Part shown: one piece after another, positions 8,028-17,149 of the stretch
How positions within the stretch are numbered: the stretch's first letter is position 1
How the letters are laid out: each line of letters opens with the position of its first letter
From: an uncultured Bacteroidales bacterium
GTDB taxonomy: Bacteria > Bacteroidota > Bacteroidia > Bacteroidales > Bacteroidaceae
DNA: 64,000 nucleotides
NCBI GenBank assembly: GCA_902798615.1
Contig: CADBXL010000001.1
Coordinates: forward strand, 88,650-152,649
Direction: 5' to 3'
The notes under the pieces: generated by a model
What the model was told of the DNA's origin: nothing
Databases searched by the model: none
Seen by the model: only the letters and a program-made list of their open reading frames with translations
Position numbers and translations under genes: made by a program

Positions 8028-9296
8028 ATGGAGAACAAGAATCTTTTCTCTCAGGGCTTTATCGGCTCTGAACCAGTCAACGAGGCTCCAACACAAGCCT
8101 TCGAACAGCCTACGGCTAAACCTGAAACCCAGGAAGAAGAGGACATGAACCTACTTCCTGCCATCTGTTTTCTTGAGCAGAACTTTCAATTTCGCCACAA
8201 TGTACTCAGTGGCATGGTTGAGTACAAGAAGAATGGAGCGAACGATATTCTGTTTCAGCCACTTACCAATGCAGCCCTCAACACCTTAATAATAAAAGCT
8301 AAGGTGGATATGCCAGAAGAGGCTAACCTGAAGTCAGATATCAAGACCTATCTTGAAAGTGACATGATTCCTCTTCACGATCCTGTGAAGGAGTATCTTG
8401 ACAGCCTTCCTAAATGGGATGGCGTTGATCGCATTTCCAATTTCTGGAAGCGCATCCCAGGTCTTTCAGACGAGAAGGTTGAGTTCCTTCACATCTGGCA
8501 TCTGTCAACTGTAGTTCATTGGATGGGCAAGGACGAGGAACATGGTAATGAGACCGTACCTCTTTTCATTGGCAATCAAGGATGTGGTAAGAGCACTTTT
8601 TGTCTTCACATCCTTCCTCCACAGTTGCGCTGCTACTATCTCGACCACTTCAACCTTGGCAACAAGTTTGACAAGGAGATGGCACTTAGCAATTCTCTGC
8701 TCATCTGTCTTGATGAGATAGACCAATACAAGAAAGGGCAGATCGCCGAACTCAAGCAAGCGCTGTCAAAAGTGTCCGTGAACAGTCGCAAGATCTATGG
8801 TCGTACTATAGATTTACATCAACGCTATGCCTCTTTCATTGCCACGACCAACAACCGTCATCCCCTTATGGATAAGACAGGAAGTCGTCGCTATCTCACT
8901 ATAGGCATTCCTGACGGAGAGTTTGTTGACTATAAGTCAGCAATAGAATATGATCAACTCTTTGCTCAACTCAAGTACGAGATTGATGTAGAGCAAAAGC
9001 GATATTGGTTTACCAATGATGAGATTGCTCGCATTCAAGAACTTAACACACCTTTCGAGGCTTCAATCGACCTCGAGCACATGATCAGCAGTTTCTTCCA
9101 TAAGCCGGAAAACGGTGAGAAATGTGAAGGAGTCACCTCTATGGATATCCGTAAATCCCTAAGTTATGAATATCCTGAGGTACCAGCAAGTAATTTTTCT
9201 TCTATCAAGATAGGTCTTGCCCTGAAGGAACTGAAGGTTAAGAAAATGCGTTCCAAGCGTGGCATTACCTATTCTCTGATTAAGACTGCCGCCTAA
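8028..9296 (+). CDS. VirE-domain (virulence-associated E) helicase/primase-like ATPase
   Basis: 422 residues. The first 40 are acidic and glutamine-rich. Walker A GNQGCGKST is at residues 182-190, Walker B LLICLDEID at 224-232, and a sensor-like ATTNNRHPLMDKTGSRRY follows near 275-295. This is the P-loop pattern of VirE proteins (PF05272), related to superfamily 3 helicases encoded by phages and mobile elements. It lacks an obvious primase domain. It is on the plus strand inside an otherwise minus-strand glycan operon, is GC-richer than its neighbours and is bracketed by inverted repeats. Such genes recur next to Bacteroidales capsule loci; their role there is not established. A mobile or invertible cassette is my inference. 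Confidence 0.85.
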   Translation: MENKNLFSQGFIGSEPVNEAPTQAFEQPTAKPETQEEEDMNLLPAICFLEQNFQFRHNVLSGMVEYKKNGANDILFQPLTNAALNTLIIKAKVDMPEEANLKSDIKTYLESDMIPLHDPVKEYLDSLPKWDGVDRISNFWKRIPGLSDEKVEFLHIWHLSTVVHWMGKDEEHGNETVPLFIGNQGCGKSTFCLHILPPQLRCYYLDHFNLGNKFDKEMALSNSLLICLDEIDQYKKGQIAELKQALSKVSVNSRKIYGRTIDLHQRYASFIATTNNRHPLMDKTGSRRYLTIGIPDGEFVDYKSAIEYDQLFAQLKYEIDVEQKRYWFTNDEIARIQELNTPFEASIDLEHMISSFFHKPENGEKCEGVTSMDIRKSLSYEYPEVPASNFSSIKIGLALKELKVKKMRSKRGITYSLIKTAA

Positions 9297-9306
9297 ATGG
9301 TGTAGA

Positions 9307-9402
9307 GATGTAGAGTTGGTGTAGAGTTCCTCGCAACTCTACACCATTCTATTCTTCTTATAAACAGCTTATTATCTCTTGTCTGGTGTAGAGTGTAGAG
9401 TT
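9307..9402. repeat. Right arm of 96-bp inverted repeat flanking virE-like gene
   Basis: Mirror of 7773-7868. Inside it GGTGTAGAGTT and AACTCTACACC also form a perfect local 11-bp stem with a 6-base loop (9318-9345). The arm begins 11 bases after the virE stop codon. The rest of the gap to 9557 shows no gene; a short minus-strand frame at 9358-9594 overlaps the next gene and looks spurious. Confidence 0.8.
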
Positions 9403-9556
9403 GATTACATTTTTCTCGTGAAAAAGATTCAATCTGTACGCATAAAGTTTATTCCCAAAGGTTTTAGGAACGTCAATCACAAGCATAAGCGAGAAAATCC
9501 CTTGGATCTGTGCAATCTGTGATTCCCCAAATAAAGTCAGGGTAAAAAACTCTCTT

Positions 9557-10495
9557 CTATAGAGAATATCCGATTTCCCAAAGCCATTTTTCAACTCCCT
9601 TCATTCTAATAGACCACAAGCCTTTTTCGAGAGCAGTCTGACTATTCAAATCAACTAAATTCTGATAATCCTCAATGTGATTTAATATATCAAGAATAAA
9701 AGTGTTTATTTCTTCCTTTTTATCAGGTAATTCTAATACAGGATTATAACCACAAATATCTATCAATTCCTTTGGAGCATGACCAACAATCACCATTCGT
9801 GAAAGCATAGCTTCCCAATATCTCTGTGTCAAAGTTTCAACACCTTGGGCTATATCAGGATGAGTCATACTCTTAGGCAGACAGACTGTAATCCTTGTAT
9901 CTCCCATAGCATCATATAGTTCTTCATTTGAGAAAATGAATTTACCATCCACATATGTGCAAACATGATTTTCTATCGTCAGTTTGCCCAATACACGCTC
10001 ATTTGAACGCCCAAATTCCAGCATATTGATACTTCTTTCTGAAAGAAGCTTTCCCTTTTTATATTTAGAAGCATCAACAGCTTCGGGACACCAAAGCATT
10101 TTTACTTGAGGACATCGTTTTTGCATCTCTTCCATCTCCATACGGGAAGTAAATATTGCTGTACGTGTCTCATGTCTTTTGAACCACGCCTCCATTTTGT
10201 CATAATAGCATGGCCAACAATCCCAAATAAATGGTATCACCTCATGAGTTGCATAATAAGGAAATGTGTCAAATGTAATAGAGACTGGTTCTACAAACAT
10301 TAGCACCGCAGTCTTTTTGTCTCTGTATATTCGTGGTATTTCATACAGAAAAAACCAATGATGCAGGATTTTCCATGGAAAATGGCTCTTCCCTGCCTGT
10401 AAGCCACAATTAAGCAATCCCTCGAATGCAGGATATTTAAAGTTTAGATGCCCATGGTGAATATATGGCGGTACTATTTTTAGCAACTTTCCCAT
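9557..10495 (-). CDS. Glycosyltransferase-like protein (GT-B type, CgeB/YkvP-like)
   Basis: 312 residues from the ATG at 10495; a GTG at 10516 would add seven residues and overlap the upstream gene, so I prefer the ATG. There is a weak GT-B pattern: a central AIFTSRMEMEEMQKRCPQVK / MLWCPEAVDASKY block, then MLEFGRSNERVLGKL, and a C-terminal LTQRYWEAMLSRMVIVGHAP segment that resembles the donor site of single-domain glycosyltransferases, where E of R-x-x-E contacts the nucleotide. It lies between a GT2 gene and the virE cassette. The transferase role is likely; the donor is unknown. Confidence 0.65.
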   Translation of the reverse strand: MGKLLKIVPPYIHHGHLNFKYPAFEGLLNCGLQAGKSHFPWKILHHWFFLYEIPRIYRDKKTAVLMFVEPVSITFDTFPYYATHEVIPFIWDCWPCYYDKMEAWFKRHETRTAIFTSRMEMEEMQKRCPQVKMLWCPEAVDASKYKKGKLLSERSINMLEFGRSNERVLGKLTIENHVCTYVDGKFIFSNEELYDAMGDTRITVCLPKSMTHPDIAQGVETLTQRYWEAMLSRMVIVGHAPKELIDICGYNPVLELPDKKEEINTFILDILNHIEDYQNLVDLNSQTALEKGLWSIRMKGVEKWLWEIGYSL

Positions 10496-10505
10496 ATTCA
10501 CAAAT

Positions 10506-11600
10506 TCAAAAAGCACTCAACTTTACCCCAAATTTCTCAGCCAAATGAATCAATATCACAAGTAAAGATGCCATGCGATACTTGACCATTAATGAAGGAA
10601 CTCTGAATTTAAGAGGTAAACCACCAAGCGATATAGAACGACATGCCTCTTTTACATCATCAAGTGCCATATAAGTTTTTACATCCTTAATACACGCACT
10701 TATTGGCAACTTCGCACCACGAACTGCAATTTCTACAGCCCCTAGAACTATAGTACCACTATACATAGAGAAGATATCCTCACCATATAAAGCTTTGGCG
10801 ATAGTACGTAACTTAGCTCTCTCTACCACTCCATCAATCTTTGCCTTAAGTAGATTCATACTGTTTGAAAGCGAATTTTGTAATCCTCCATTTGCCCTCA
10901 TTATATAGTTGTAAAAGACATTTTCCACAGCACAAACCTTATTTGAATGAAGCAGTACATTCAACACAAAATACTTGTCCTCACTGAGTTTTACCCCCTT
11001 AGAAAAACGAATATTATTCTCCTCAAGCAATGAGCGTCTGAACATAAATCGCCATACAGAGGCAAATTCCTTGTTCTTCCATGGATTATCATTTGTCCAG
11101 TTATCAAAATCATCCTGTCCAAAACCAATAAACTTAGGGAGACATTCTTTCATTATCGCCATATGTGTGCCATAGGAACATTCTTTTGTCGTGGTATCAT
11201 ACGACCAATTCCCACGGTATTCCTCTATAGTTCTATGTCCGAAATATATAGCATCACAATCTTCTGTCTTTGCCTTTTTATATATCGTAGAAAATAAACC
11301 TGGATTCAAGTAATCATCAGGATCCATAAAATAGATATACTCCCCTTTTGCAATGTTCAATCCCTCGTTACGAGCCTGTGCAACCCCTTGATTTGGAGTT
11401 GTTAGAATCGTAACATTTGGCATATTCTCCCATTTTTCACAAACTTCAAGAAGATTATCAGGAGAACCATCATTCACAATGATTATTTCATAATCATCAA
11501 AATCTTGCATCAAGATGCTATCCATCGCACGTTCAATAAATGAAACGACATTATAACATGGAAGAATAACAGAAATCTTATAAACACCCATTATATTCAA
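10506..11600 (-). CDS. GT2-family glycosyltransferase
   Basis: 364 residues. The GT-A start is ISVILPCYN (residues 9-17), followed by IIIVNDGSPDN (39-49) and the metal-binding FMDPDD (91-96). Residues 130-300 contain a specific acceptor domain including GFGQDDFDNWTNDNPWKNKE. Two in-frame starts exist, at 11600 and 11591; the second (MGVYKIS) gives a more usual N-terminus. It is the first gene upstream of the CgeB-like gene and separated from it by only ten bases when that gene starts at 10495. Sugar specificity is not predictable. Confidence 0.85.
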   Translation of the reverse strand: MNIMGVYKISVILPCYNVVSFIERAMDSILMQDFDDYEIIIVNDGSPDNLLEVCEKWENMPNVTILTTPNQGVAQARNEGLNIAKGEYIYFMDPDDYLNPGLFSTIYKKAKTEDCDAIYFGHRTIEEYRGNWSYDTTTKECSYGTHMAIMKECLPKFIGFGQDDFDNWTNDNPWKNKEFASVWRFMFRRSLLEENNIRFSKGVKLSEDKYFVLNVLLHSNKVCAVENVFYNYIMRANGGLQNSLSNSMNLLKAKIDGVVERAKLRTIAKALYGEDIFSMYSGTIVLGAVEIAVRGAKLPISACIKDVKTYMALDDVKEACRSISLGGLPLKFRVPSLMVKYRMASLLVILIHLAEKFGVKLSAF

Positions 11601-11628
11601 TAATAAATATATCTACAATTAATAAAAT

Positions 11629-12702
11629 TTATTTTTTTACAATAAAATTCATCTTCTCTAAAACCGTATATTTTATAGATCTCATAAAATTAATTATTTT
11701 GTTTTTTTTCTGAATCCGTCTAAAATATGTCCGGAAATATTTGAATTTTTCAGAATTTGTTCTTTCCGAAAGAATAGTCAACAAATATCTTTTCTCTTTA
11801 GATGTTGCATAAGTTATACATTGTGACAAATTACTATAATTAGAAAAATTTGATATTTCCTTTATGACACTTTCTTTTTCTATTCTTACACAATTAAAAA
11901 GATCACCAATAGCTCCAATAATATTGTCACCAAAAACGCCATACATTTCTTTATATGGAATTTCGTTTCCATAAACAGCCTGAAACATTTTCGTTTCAAG
12001 TTCTCTCAAATAGTCTAAACTATTCGAGATATGTAATCGTGGTTTCATGATTAAAGAATTAGAGTTTACAACCTGATAATGGTATAATGGTTCGTTAATA
12101 TAGTATAAAGTCTTCACATTGGAAAGATACTGAACACAAAAACAAACATCCTCAAGATATGAAATAGACTGATTAAAACGAATCTTTCCCTGTTCTATTA
12201 TCTGCTTACTATATATTGTAGTTCCAATACAATGAATAATATGTGTAGATTCCAACTTAATAAAATCTGCTAACCAATCTCGAGCAGTATAACGACCTGT
12301 AGGCTTATAACTATATGCAAACTCCCGTTTGTTACTATTGGAGAATATGTATTTATACGAGAAGAAAATGGCATCATATGAGGTGTTAGACAAGTGTTCT
12401 TTACATTTACTCAAAGTCCCTGGCTCAAGAGCATCATCACTATCAACAAAACAAATATAGTCTCCTGACGCAACATCCAATCCGACATTACGGGCAGAAG
12501 ATACTCCCCCATTAATTTTATCTATAACTTTTATACACTCATTTTCTTTCTCAAATTTCTTAATTATAGAAAGTGAATTATCTGTAGAACCATCATTAAC
12601 GAGAATAATCTCTTTTTCAACATCTTGTTCTAAGAGATTAATAATTGTATTAGACACAAAAGCTCCTGCATTATAAACAGGTACTATAATAGAAAATTTC
12701 AT
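11629..12702 (-). CDS. GT2-family glycosyltransferase
   Basis: 357 residues with FSIIVPVYNAG (3-13), IILVNDGSTDNS (32-43), the N-G-G-V-S-S-A-R-N acceptor-loop motif near 64-72, and DSDD at 87-90. The C-terminal third is rich in Lys and Arg (KKNKIINFMRSIKYTVLEK), which suggests membrane association. One base separates it from the next upstream gene (12704-13546), so the pair is co-transcribed. Codon use is strongly AT-biased like the rest of the locus. Confidence 0.85.
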   Translation of the reverse strand: MKFSIIVPVYNAGAFVSNTIINLLEQDVEKEIILVNDGSTDNSLSIIKKFEKENECIKVIDKINGGVSSARNVGLDVASGDYICFVDSDDALEPGTLSKCKEHLSNTSYDAIFFSYKYIFSNSNKREFAYSYKPTGRYTARDWLADFIKLESTHIIHCIGTTIYSKQIIEQGKIRFNQSISYLEDVCFCVQYLSNVKTLYYINEPLYHYQVVNSNSLIMKPRLHISNSLDYLRELETKMFQAVYGNEIPYKEMYGVFGDNIIGAIGDLFNCVRIEKESVIKEISNFSNYSNLSQCITYATSKEKRYLLTILSERTNSEKFKYFRTYFRRIQKKNKIINFMRSIKYTVLEKMNFIVKK

Positions 12703-12703
12703 A

Positions 12704-13546
12704 TTACCTAAATAGTTTTTCTATTTTTAGAAGAATCTTATGCAAAAGTAACAGGTCATATCTATAGAATAATGCTGGATACATATCCCTACAAGCCATA
12801 GGATAATTAGGACGTTCTTCTACAAAGAAACGATATAAACACATTTTATACCAAAAATCTCCTTTTGAAAAACAAAGGTGTCCAAGAAAATCCTCACATA
12901 TATTCTTTCGAGCAGAACTTGCTTCTGCAAAATCCACATTATGAATCTCAGTTACATACTGAGAAGAATATATTTTTGCATTTCTGATTAGTCTCAACTC
13001 AAGTTCATAATCCTCAAATCTTCTAATTTTTTCGTCATATAGATTACTTTTACTTATATTAGATCGAATAATGGCATGTCCACATGAAGGACTTATCTGA
13101 CGAAAATACAAAGCACGATAAGGATTCTTAACCCAGCCCCTAATTGGATGAAATCTTCTATGCAATTGATCTTTACATCTAACATAACCACAGAAATCAA
13201 TTATGTCAGCCTCAGGATGGGACTCAACTTCTTGCATCATAATTAGAAGCGCATTTTCAGCAAGTTCATCATCAGCATCAAGCGTAACAATCCATTCTCC
13301 TCTTGCAGCCTTTATACCAGTATTTCGAGCCTTAGACGGTCCGCCATTTTCTTGTGTAATAATTGTATATCTACACAGAGATTCGTAATTATGCATGAAT
13401 TGTTCAACAATTCGAACACTTTCATCTGTTGAGCCATCATCCACAACTATAATCTCGAAATCCTTATAGCTCTGCGAAACAACAGAACGCAATGAGGATT
13501 CAATCGCCTTTTCTTTATTATACAGAGGTATTATTATAGAAATCAT
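12704..13546 (-). CDS. GT2-family glycosyltransferase
   Basis: 280 residues. ISIIIPLYNKEKAIESSLRS (2-21), IIVVDDGSTDES (32-43), ENGGPSKARNTGI (66-78) and DADDELAENA (90-99) are the canonical GT-A landmarks. Its start overlaps the stop of 13543-14541 by four bases (ATGA), implying translational coupling. Short C-terminal region for the family, but all catalytic motifs are present. Substrate unknown. Confidence 0.85.
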   Translation of the reverse strand: MISIIIPLYNKEKAIESSLRSVVSQSYKDFEIIVVDDGSTDESVRIVEQFMHNYESLCRYTIITQENGGPSKARNTGIKAARGEWIVTLDADDELAENALLIMMQEVESHPEADIIDFCGYVRCKDQLHRRFHPIRGWVKNPYRALYFRQISPSCGHAIIRSNISKSNLYDEKIRRFEDYELELRLIRNAKIYSSQYVTEIHNVDFAEASSARKNICEDFLGHLCFSKGDFWYKMCLYRFFVEERPNYPMACRDMYPALFYRYDLLLLHKILLKIEKLFR

Positions 13547-14541
13547 CTTTTCTTAGTATATCTATGTAATTTCTCAAGCCAAACAGCCATTTTTAGCATA
13601 ATTGCGCTTGCAGCTCCACCATCCTTATAAATTTTCACAAAGTTCTTTCCTGCCTCAGTAAAGAGGAAAGACATCTCATCTCTCCCCACAGGTATAGTCA
13701 TACTAGCCCATTGAGATTTACAAGTCTTTATTTGCTCTGCACATTCAGGGGATATTGTTCCTGCAATCTTTATATCTTTGTATATTTGTAGTCCCAAGAA
13801 TGGAGAATAACTCTGGTCGGAAATAAAATCCATATGCAAAAAATGAACGATTGCAGCCTCAGAGAAATATTGCAGTCCCATGGCCACCTGAGCATTATAG
13901 ATATCAGGAATAAGTTTTATAATGTTCCCCATCTCATAATCACTCTGCCATAATGCAGGCTGATCCTGACTCTTGCCTTTTTCAAAAGACGAATACGTCC
14001 AATTCTGATTCCAGCGTCGAAACAATTCATGAGCAACACTTGTGTCTTTTACAAGCAACACACCACCATTAACCAAATATCCATTATGTGTAATGTCATT
14101 TCCGAAGATTGACTTAACTATGCCTGTCATTCCATCGGCAAAGATATTGTCTTTTAACAAAAGATTACTATCTGGAACTCCTGCGACATCCCATCCAACC
14201 TTATTTGCTAATTCATCAATCCCTGCCAAAGGCTTACAAACAATCGTATCTGTATCTATATAGAAAAAATCACCTTTAATAAATTCACGTATTCTTGTTT
14301 TTATTTCACGAGAACGTTCCTTTGGAGTATATGTCTCAGGAACATCAGCCACGACGACATTTGTAATCAATGCCATAAGTTCTGCATTGGCTTTAACACG
14401 TTGTGCAGTTGGCTTATCGACAACAACATCTACAATCACATCAGGCTCATATTGTCTTAAAGACCATACAGAAGCCCACAATTCTTCCAAGAACAAATCT
14501 TTTTCTGAACTAACCAATACATATACTATCTGCGTCTTCAT
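13543..14541 (-). CDS. GT8/GT77-like nucleotide-diphospho-sugar transferase
   Basis: 332 residues. Unlike its neighbours it lacks the GT2 start; it has IVYVLVSSEKDLFLEELWAS at the N-terminus and a DTD motif in FFYIDTDTIVCKPL at 96-98, followed by NGGVLLVKDTS and DQPALWQSDY, a pattern of retaining GT-A enzymes related to GT8/GT77 (nucleotid_trans). It overlaps both neighbours by four bases. It probably adds a sugar with retained anomeric configuration; the donor is unknown. Confidence 0.7.
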   Translation of the reverse strand: MKTQIVYVLVSSEKDLFLEELWASVWSLRQYEPDVIVDVVVDKPTAQRVKANAELMALITNVVVADVPETYTPKERSREIKTRIREFIKGDFFYIDTDTIVCKPLAGIDELANKVGWDVAGVPDSNLLLKDNIFADGMTGIVKSIFGNDITHNGYLVNGGVLLVKDTSVAHELFRRWNQNWTYSSFEKGKSQDQPALWQSDYEMGNIIKLIPDIYNAQVAMGLQYFSEAAIVHFLHMDFISDQSYSPFLGLQIYKDIKIAGTISPECAEQIKTCKSQWASMTIPVGRDEMSFLFTEAGKNFVKIYKDGGAASAIMLKMAVWLEKLHRYTKKR

Positions 14542-15401
14542 AACATATTTAGTTTATGGAGAATTCTAACAACATAAAAGTTAAAAAACTTTTTTTCTTT
14601 GTAATACGAGTTTATCAAGTCCGTATATATTGCCTCTAAATAAGAATCCAGCAATGATGTATTTTTTCTACCAATCTCCAGATGGTTGTTTAAGTCAGAA
14701 ATAGCATCCTTAAACACAGATAACCTATGTTTGTTCATACTTGACGGATATGTACGATAACTCAGCGTTGTCTCATCTGTTCCATCGTGAATATATGTTA
14801 TCTTACCAATCGTTGCTATACCTTTACAATTTAAAAGATACTGATAGCAGAATAATCGATCTTCACCCAAAGACAACTTTTCATCAAAAAACAAGTTTTC
14901 CTTATTTCTGTAAGTTCTATCCCATGGTACTTGAAATCTCAGGAACTCAGTTTCTGAAATGAATTTCCTAATGCTCTCTATTCCTATATATTTTCCTATA
15001 TTATATCCATGTTCGGTAGTCTTATCTGGATGCATAAATCGGAAACCTGTCATAACAAGATCCACATCATCTGTAGCTGCATCCATCAATGAAGCAATAT
15101 GGTCAGGCATAAGGGAATCATCACTATCAATAAAGACCAACCACTCACCACTTGCAATATTTAGCCCGTAATTCCTTGCAGAACTTACTCCACCATTTTC
15201 TTTATGGACGACCTTGAATCTTGTATCACGAATAGCATATTCATCAATAATCGTAGAAGAATCATCAGTGCAACCATCGTCAACAACAATACACTCATAA
15301 TCCTGATAAGATTGGGCAAGGATGCTATCCAGACATCGACACAATTTGTTCCCTGTATTATAGACAGGAATAATGATTGATACCTTTTTTACTTCTCCCA
15401 T
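14538..15401 (-). CDS. GT2-family glycosyltransferase
   Basis: 287 residues with VSIIIPVYNTGNKLCRCLDS (7-26), IVVDDGCTDDSS (38-49), KENGGVSSARNYGLN (67-81) and IDSDDSLMPDH (91-101). The C-terminal part is short and hydrophobic. Its 5' end overlaps the acetyltransferase stop by 13 bases, and its 3' end overlaps the DTD-motif transferase gene by four. Belongs to a tightly packed translation-coupled run of six genes from 16980 down to 12704. Confidence 0.85.
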   Translation of the reverse strand: MGEVKKVSIIIPVYNTGNKLCRCLDSILAQSYQDYECIVVDDGCTDDSSTIIDEYAIRDTRFKVVHKENGGVSSARNYGLNIASGEWLVFIDSDDSLMPDHIASLMDAATDDVDLVMTGFRFMHPDKTTEHGYNIGKYIGIESIRKFISETEFLRFQVPWDRTYRNKENLFFDEKLSLGEDRLFCYQYLLNCKGIATIGKITYIHDGTDETTLSYRTYPSSMNKHRLSVFKDAISDLNNHLEIGRKNTSLLDSYLEAIYTDLINSYYKEKKFFNFYVVRILHKLNML

Positions 15402-16033
15402 TCAATATCTTTTCTTATTACCCTAGCAGGAACACCACCAACAAGTGACTTCGATTCCGTAATAGATTTTGACACAACCGCTCCCTGAGCGACTATGCAT
15501 CCTTCTGCGATCTTTACATTCTTTGTGACAATAGTGTTTGAAGTCAGCCAAACATGATTACCAATATCAATGGAACCTACACGCTTTACAGCCTTACCAT
15601 CATGCAAAATAGAATGCCCATCGTCTGTATTTATCTGAACATTCCACCCCAATGAACACTCATCACCTATCTTAATTCGTTCTGCAGAACGAATATGACA
15701 GTTCTTATTACAATAGAAATTCCTACCAAATTCAATAAAGGCATTTTTGTCACAGCGTATCGTAGTCCCCTGCCCTATCACACACATCGCGTTCATGATA
15801 AGCTTTGCACCATCCTCCAAATATATTCCACCTTTCATTTCCTGCAGTCCCACACTACCGCAATCACCCAAGAAGAAATTCTTGCGATAAGGGAAATCAA
15901 GAATTATCTGTCCACGCTTCAACTTCATCACCTTGAAGTTTGTCGTAATCCAAATAGGAAGATATATTGCCTGCTTGAAAGGAAGATATCTGAAATTGAA
16001 ATATATGGATTTAAAGCGATTTAGGATATTCAT
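15389..16033 (-). CDS. Left-handed beta-helix (hexapeptide) O-acetyltransferase
   Basis: 214 residues from the ATG at 16033; an upstream in-frame start at 16150 would read through the tail of the preceding gene and is unlikely. From about residue 50 it shows hexapeptide repeats: GAKLIMNAMCVIGQGTTIRC, then FIEFGRNFYCNKNCHIRS, and finally IGNHVWLTSNTIVTKNVKI with GCIVAQGAVVSKSI. H in GNHVW fits the catalytic loop of WbbJ/colanic-acid type acetyltransferases. It would acetylate a sugar using acetyl-CoA. The start overlaps the upstream stop by one base (TAATG). Confidence 0.85.
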   Translation of the reverse strand: MNILNRFKSIYFNFRYLPFKQAIYLPIWITTNFKVMKLKRGQIILDFPYRKNFFLGDCGSVGLQEMKGGIYLEDGAKLIMNAMCVIGQGTTIRCDKNAFIEFGRNFYCNKNCHIRSAERIKIGDECSLGWNVQINTDDGHSILHDGKAVKRVGSIDIGNHVWLTSNTIVTKNVKIAEGCIVAQGAVVSKSITESKSLVGGVPARVIRKDIEWEK

Positions 16034-16980
16034 TATATATTTTTCTGACGAACATAAACACGTAACCAAGAATAAAACAGAACTGGCATTGATAGGTTTA
16101 ATTCGCTCTTTAATCTTGAATAAAATCTTAAAAAAGCTCTGAACCCACACATCTGTATATTATTTTCAACATTCCGAACAATTTTTCTTCTACAGTTTTC
16201 TAAAGCAAAACTCACTAACATTTTTTCAGAATCCTCAACAATTTTCGTCCTATACTCTTTTATCCATTTCCAAAAATCTAAAGACGCCATTACCTTTTTT
16301 TCCGCTTCATTAGAATTATACCATGAATTTGAAATACTTATAGATGAATTTCTGAAACCAAAAACTACACTTCTAGTATTTGCACATCCATCACTCGACA
16401 TCAGAATATGGGTAGCATCATCAGAAAACCATGCAGCAGGAAAATCTACATATTTAGCTTTTTCTTTAAAAGGTTGAGTTCTATAACAAAAGTTTGCTTC
16501 GCATGATATATAATTCCCAGAAAATATTTGTGAGAAAAAATGAGCCTGATCCAACAAATCTGGATACATTATATCATTAAGAAGCAATGCACCATACTCA
16601 TCAATGTATTTTACCCTGCCACGAAATACGTCTACGCTTGGATACTTATTAGTTAATCTTTCTATTTCTTCAAGATAATGAGCCTCATAAACATCATCGT
16701 CACTCGCCATAATGAAGAATTCCGTGTCACATAAATCTACTAACAGATTCCAATGAGCGACAAGACTAATACTTCCAATATTCTTTTCGTTGCGTCTATA
16801 TCCAAATCTAGAATCATTCCCAACAATTCTATCATAGATACTTTTTAAGTCTTCTGGCGAACAATCATCGGACACTAAAACTTTAAATTCCTTGAATGTC
16901 TGTTTTTTTATACTTAATAGAGCTTCCTCAAAATATTTCGCCTTATAGGCTGGAAGGAGAAAAGTATATTTTGATTCCAT
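16033..16980 (-). CDS. GT2-family glycosyltransferase
   Basis: 315 residues. YTFLLPAYKAKYFEEALLSI (5-24), VLVSDDCSPEDLKS (34-47) and IMASDDDVYEAHY (90-102) give the GT-A core; the first motif carries PAYKA instead of the usual PVYN. It begins the coupled run of genes; a 169-base gap without features separates it from the galactofuranosyltransferase-like gene upstream. Substrate unknown. Confidence 0.85.
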   Translation of the reverse strand: MESKYTFLLPAYKAKYFEEALLSIKKQTFKEFKVLVSDDCSPEDLKSIYDRIVGNDSRFGYRRNEKNIGSISLVAHWNLLVDLCDTEFFIMASDDDVYEAHYLEEIERLTNKYPSVDVFRGRVKYIDEYGALLLNDIMYPDLLDQAHFFSQIFSGNYISCEANFCYRTQPFKEKAKYVDFPAAWFSDDATHILMSSDGCANTRSVVFGFRNSSISISNSWYNSNEAEKKVMASLDFWKWIKEYRTKIVEDSEKMLVSFALENCRRKIVRNVENNIQMCGFRAFLRFYSRLKSELNLSMPVLFYSWLRVYVRQKNI

Positions 16981-17149
16981 CTTTAATTATTTTCAATATA
17001 CACTTACATTAATGACAAATCAATACAAACATTTTAGCATTGTCATAATACTTAATAATATAAACTAAATTATTATGATTTCAAATAGCTCTCAGATATT
17101 GAAAATGAAGTTGTGAAACATACGAAACCTCAATGTAGATTTCATTGAT

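Noticed and set aside
9358-9594. 78-codon minus-strand frame after the virE cassette
   Set aside because: It overlaps the start of no operon gene sensibly, covers part of the inverted repeat and has no family resemblance.
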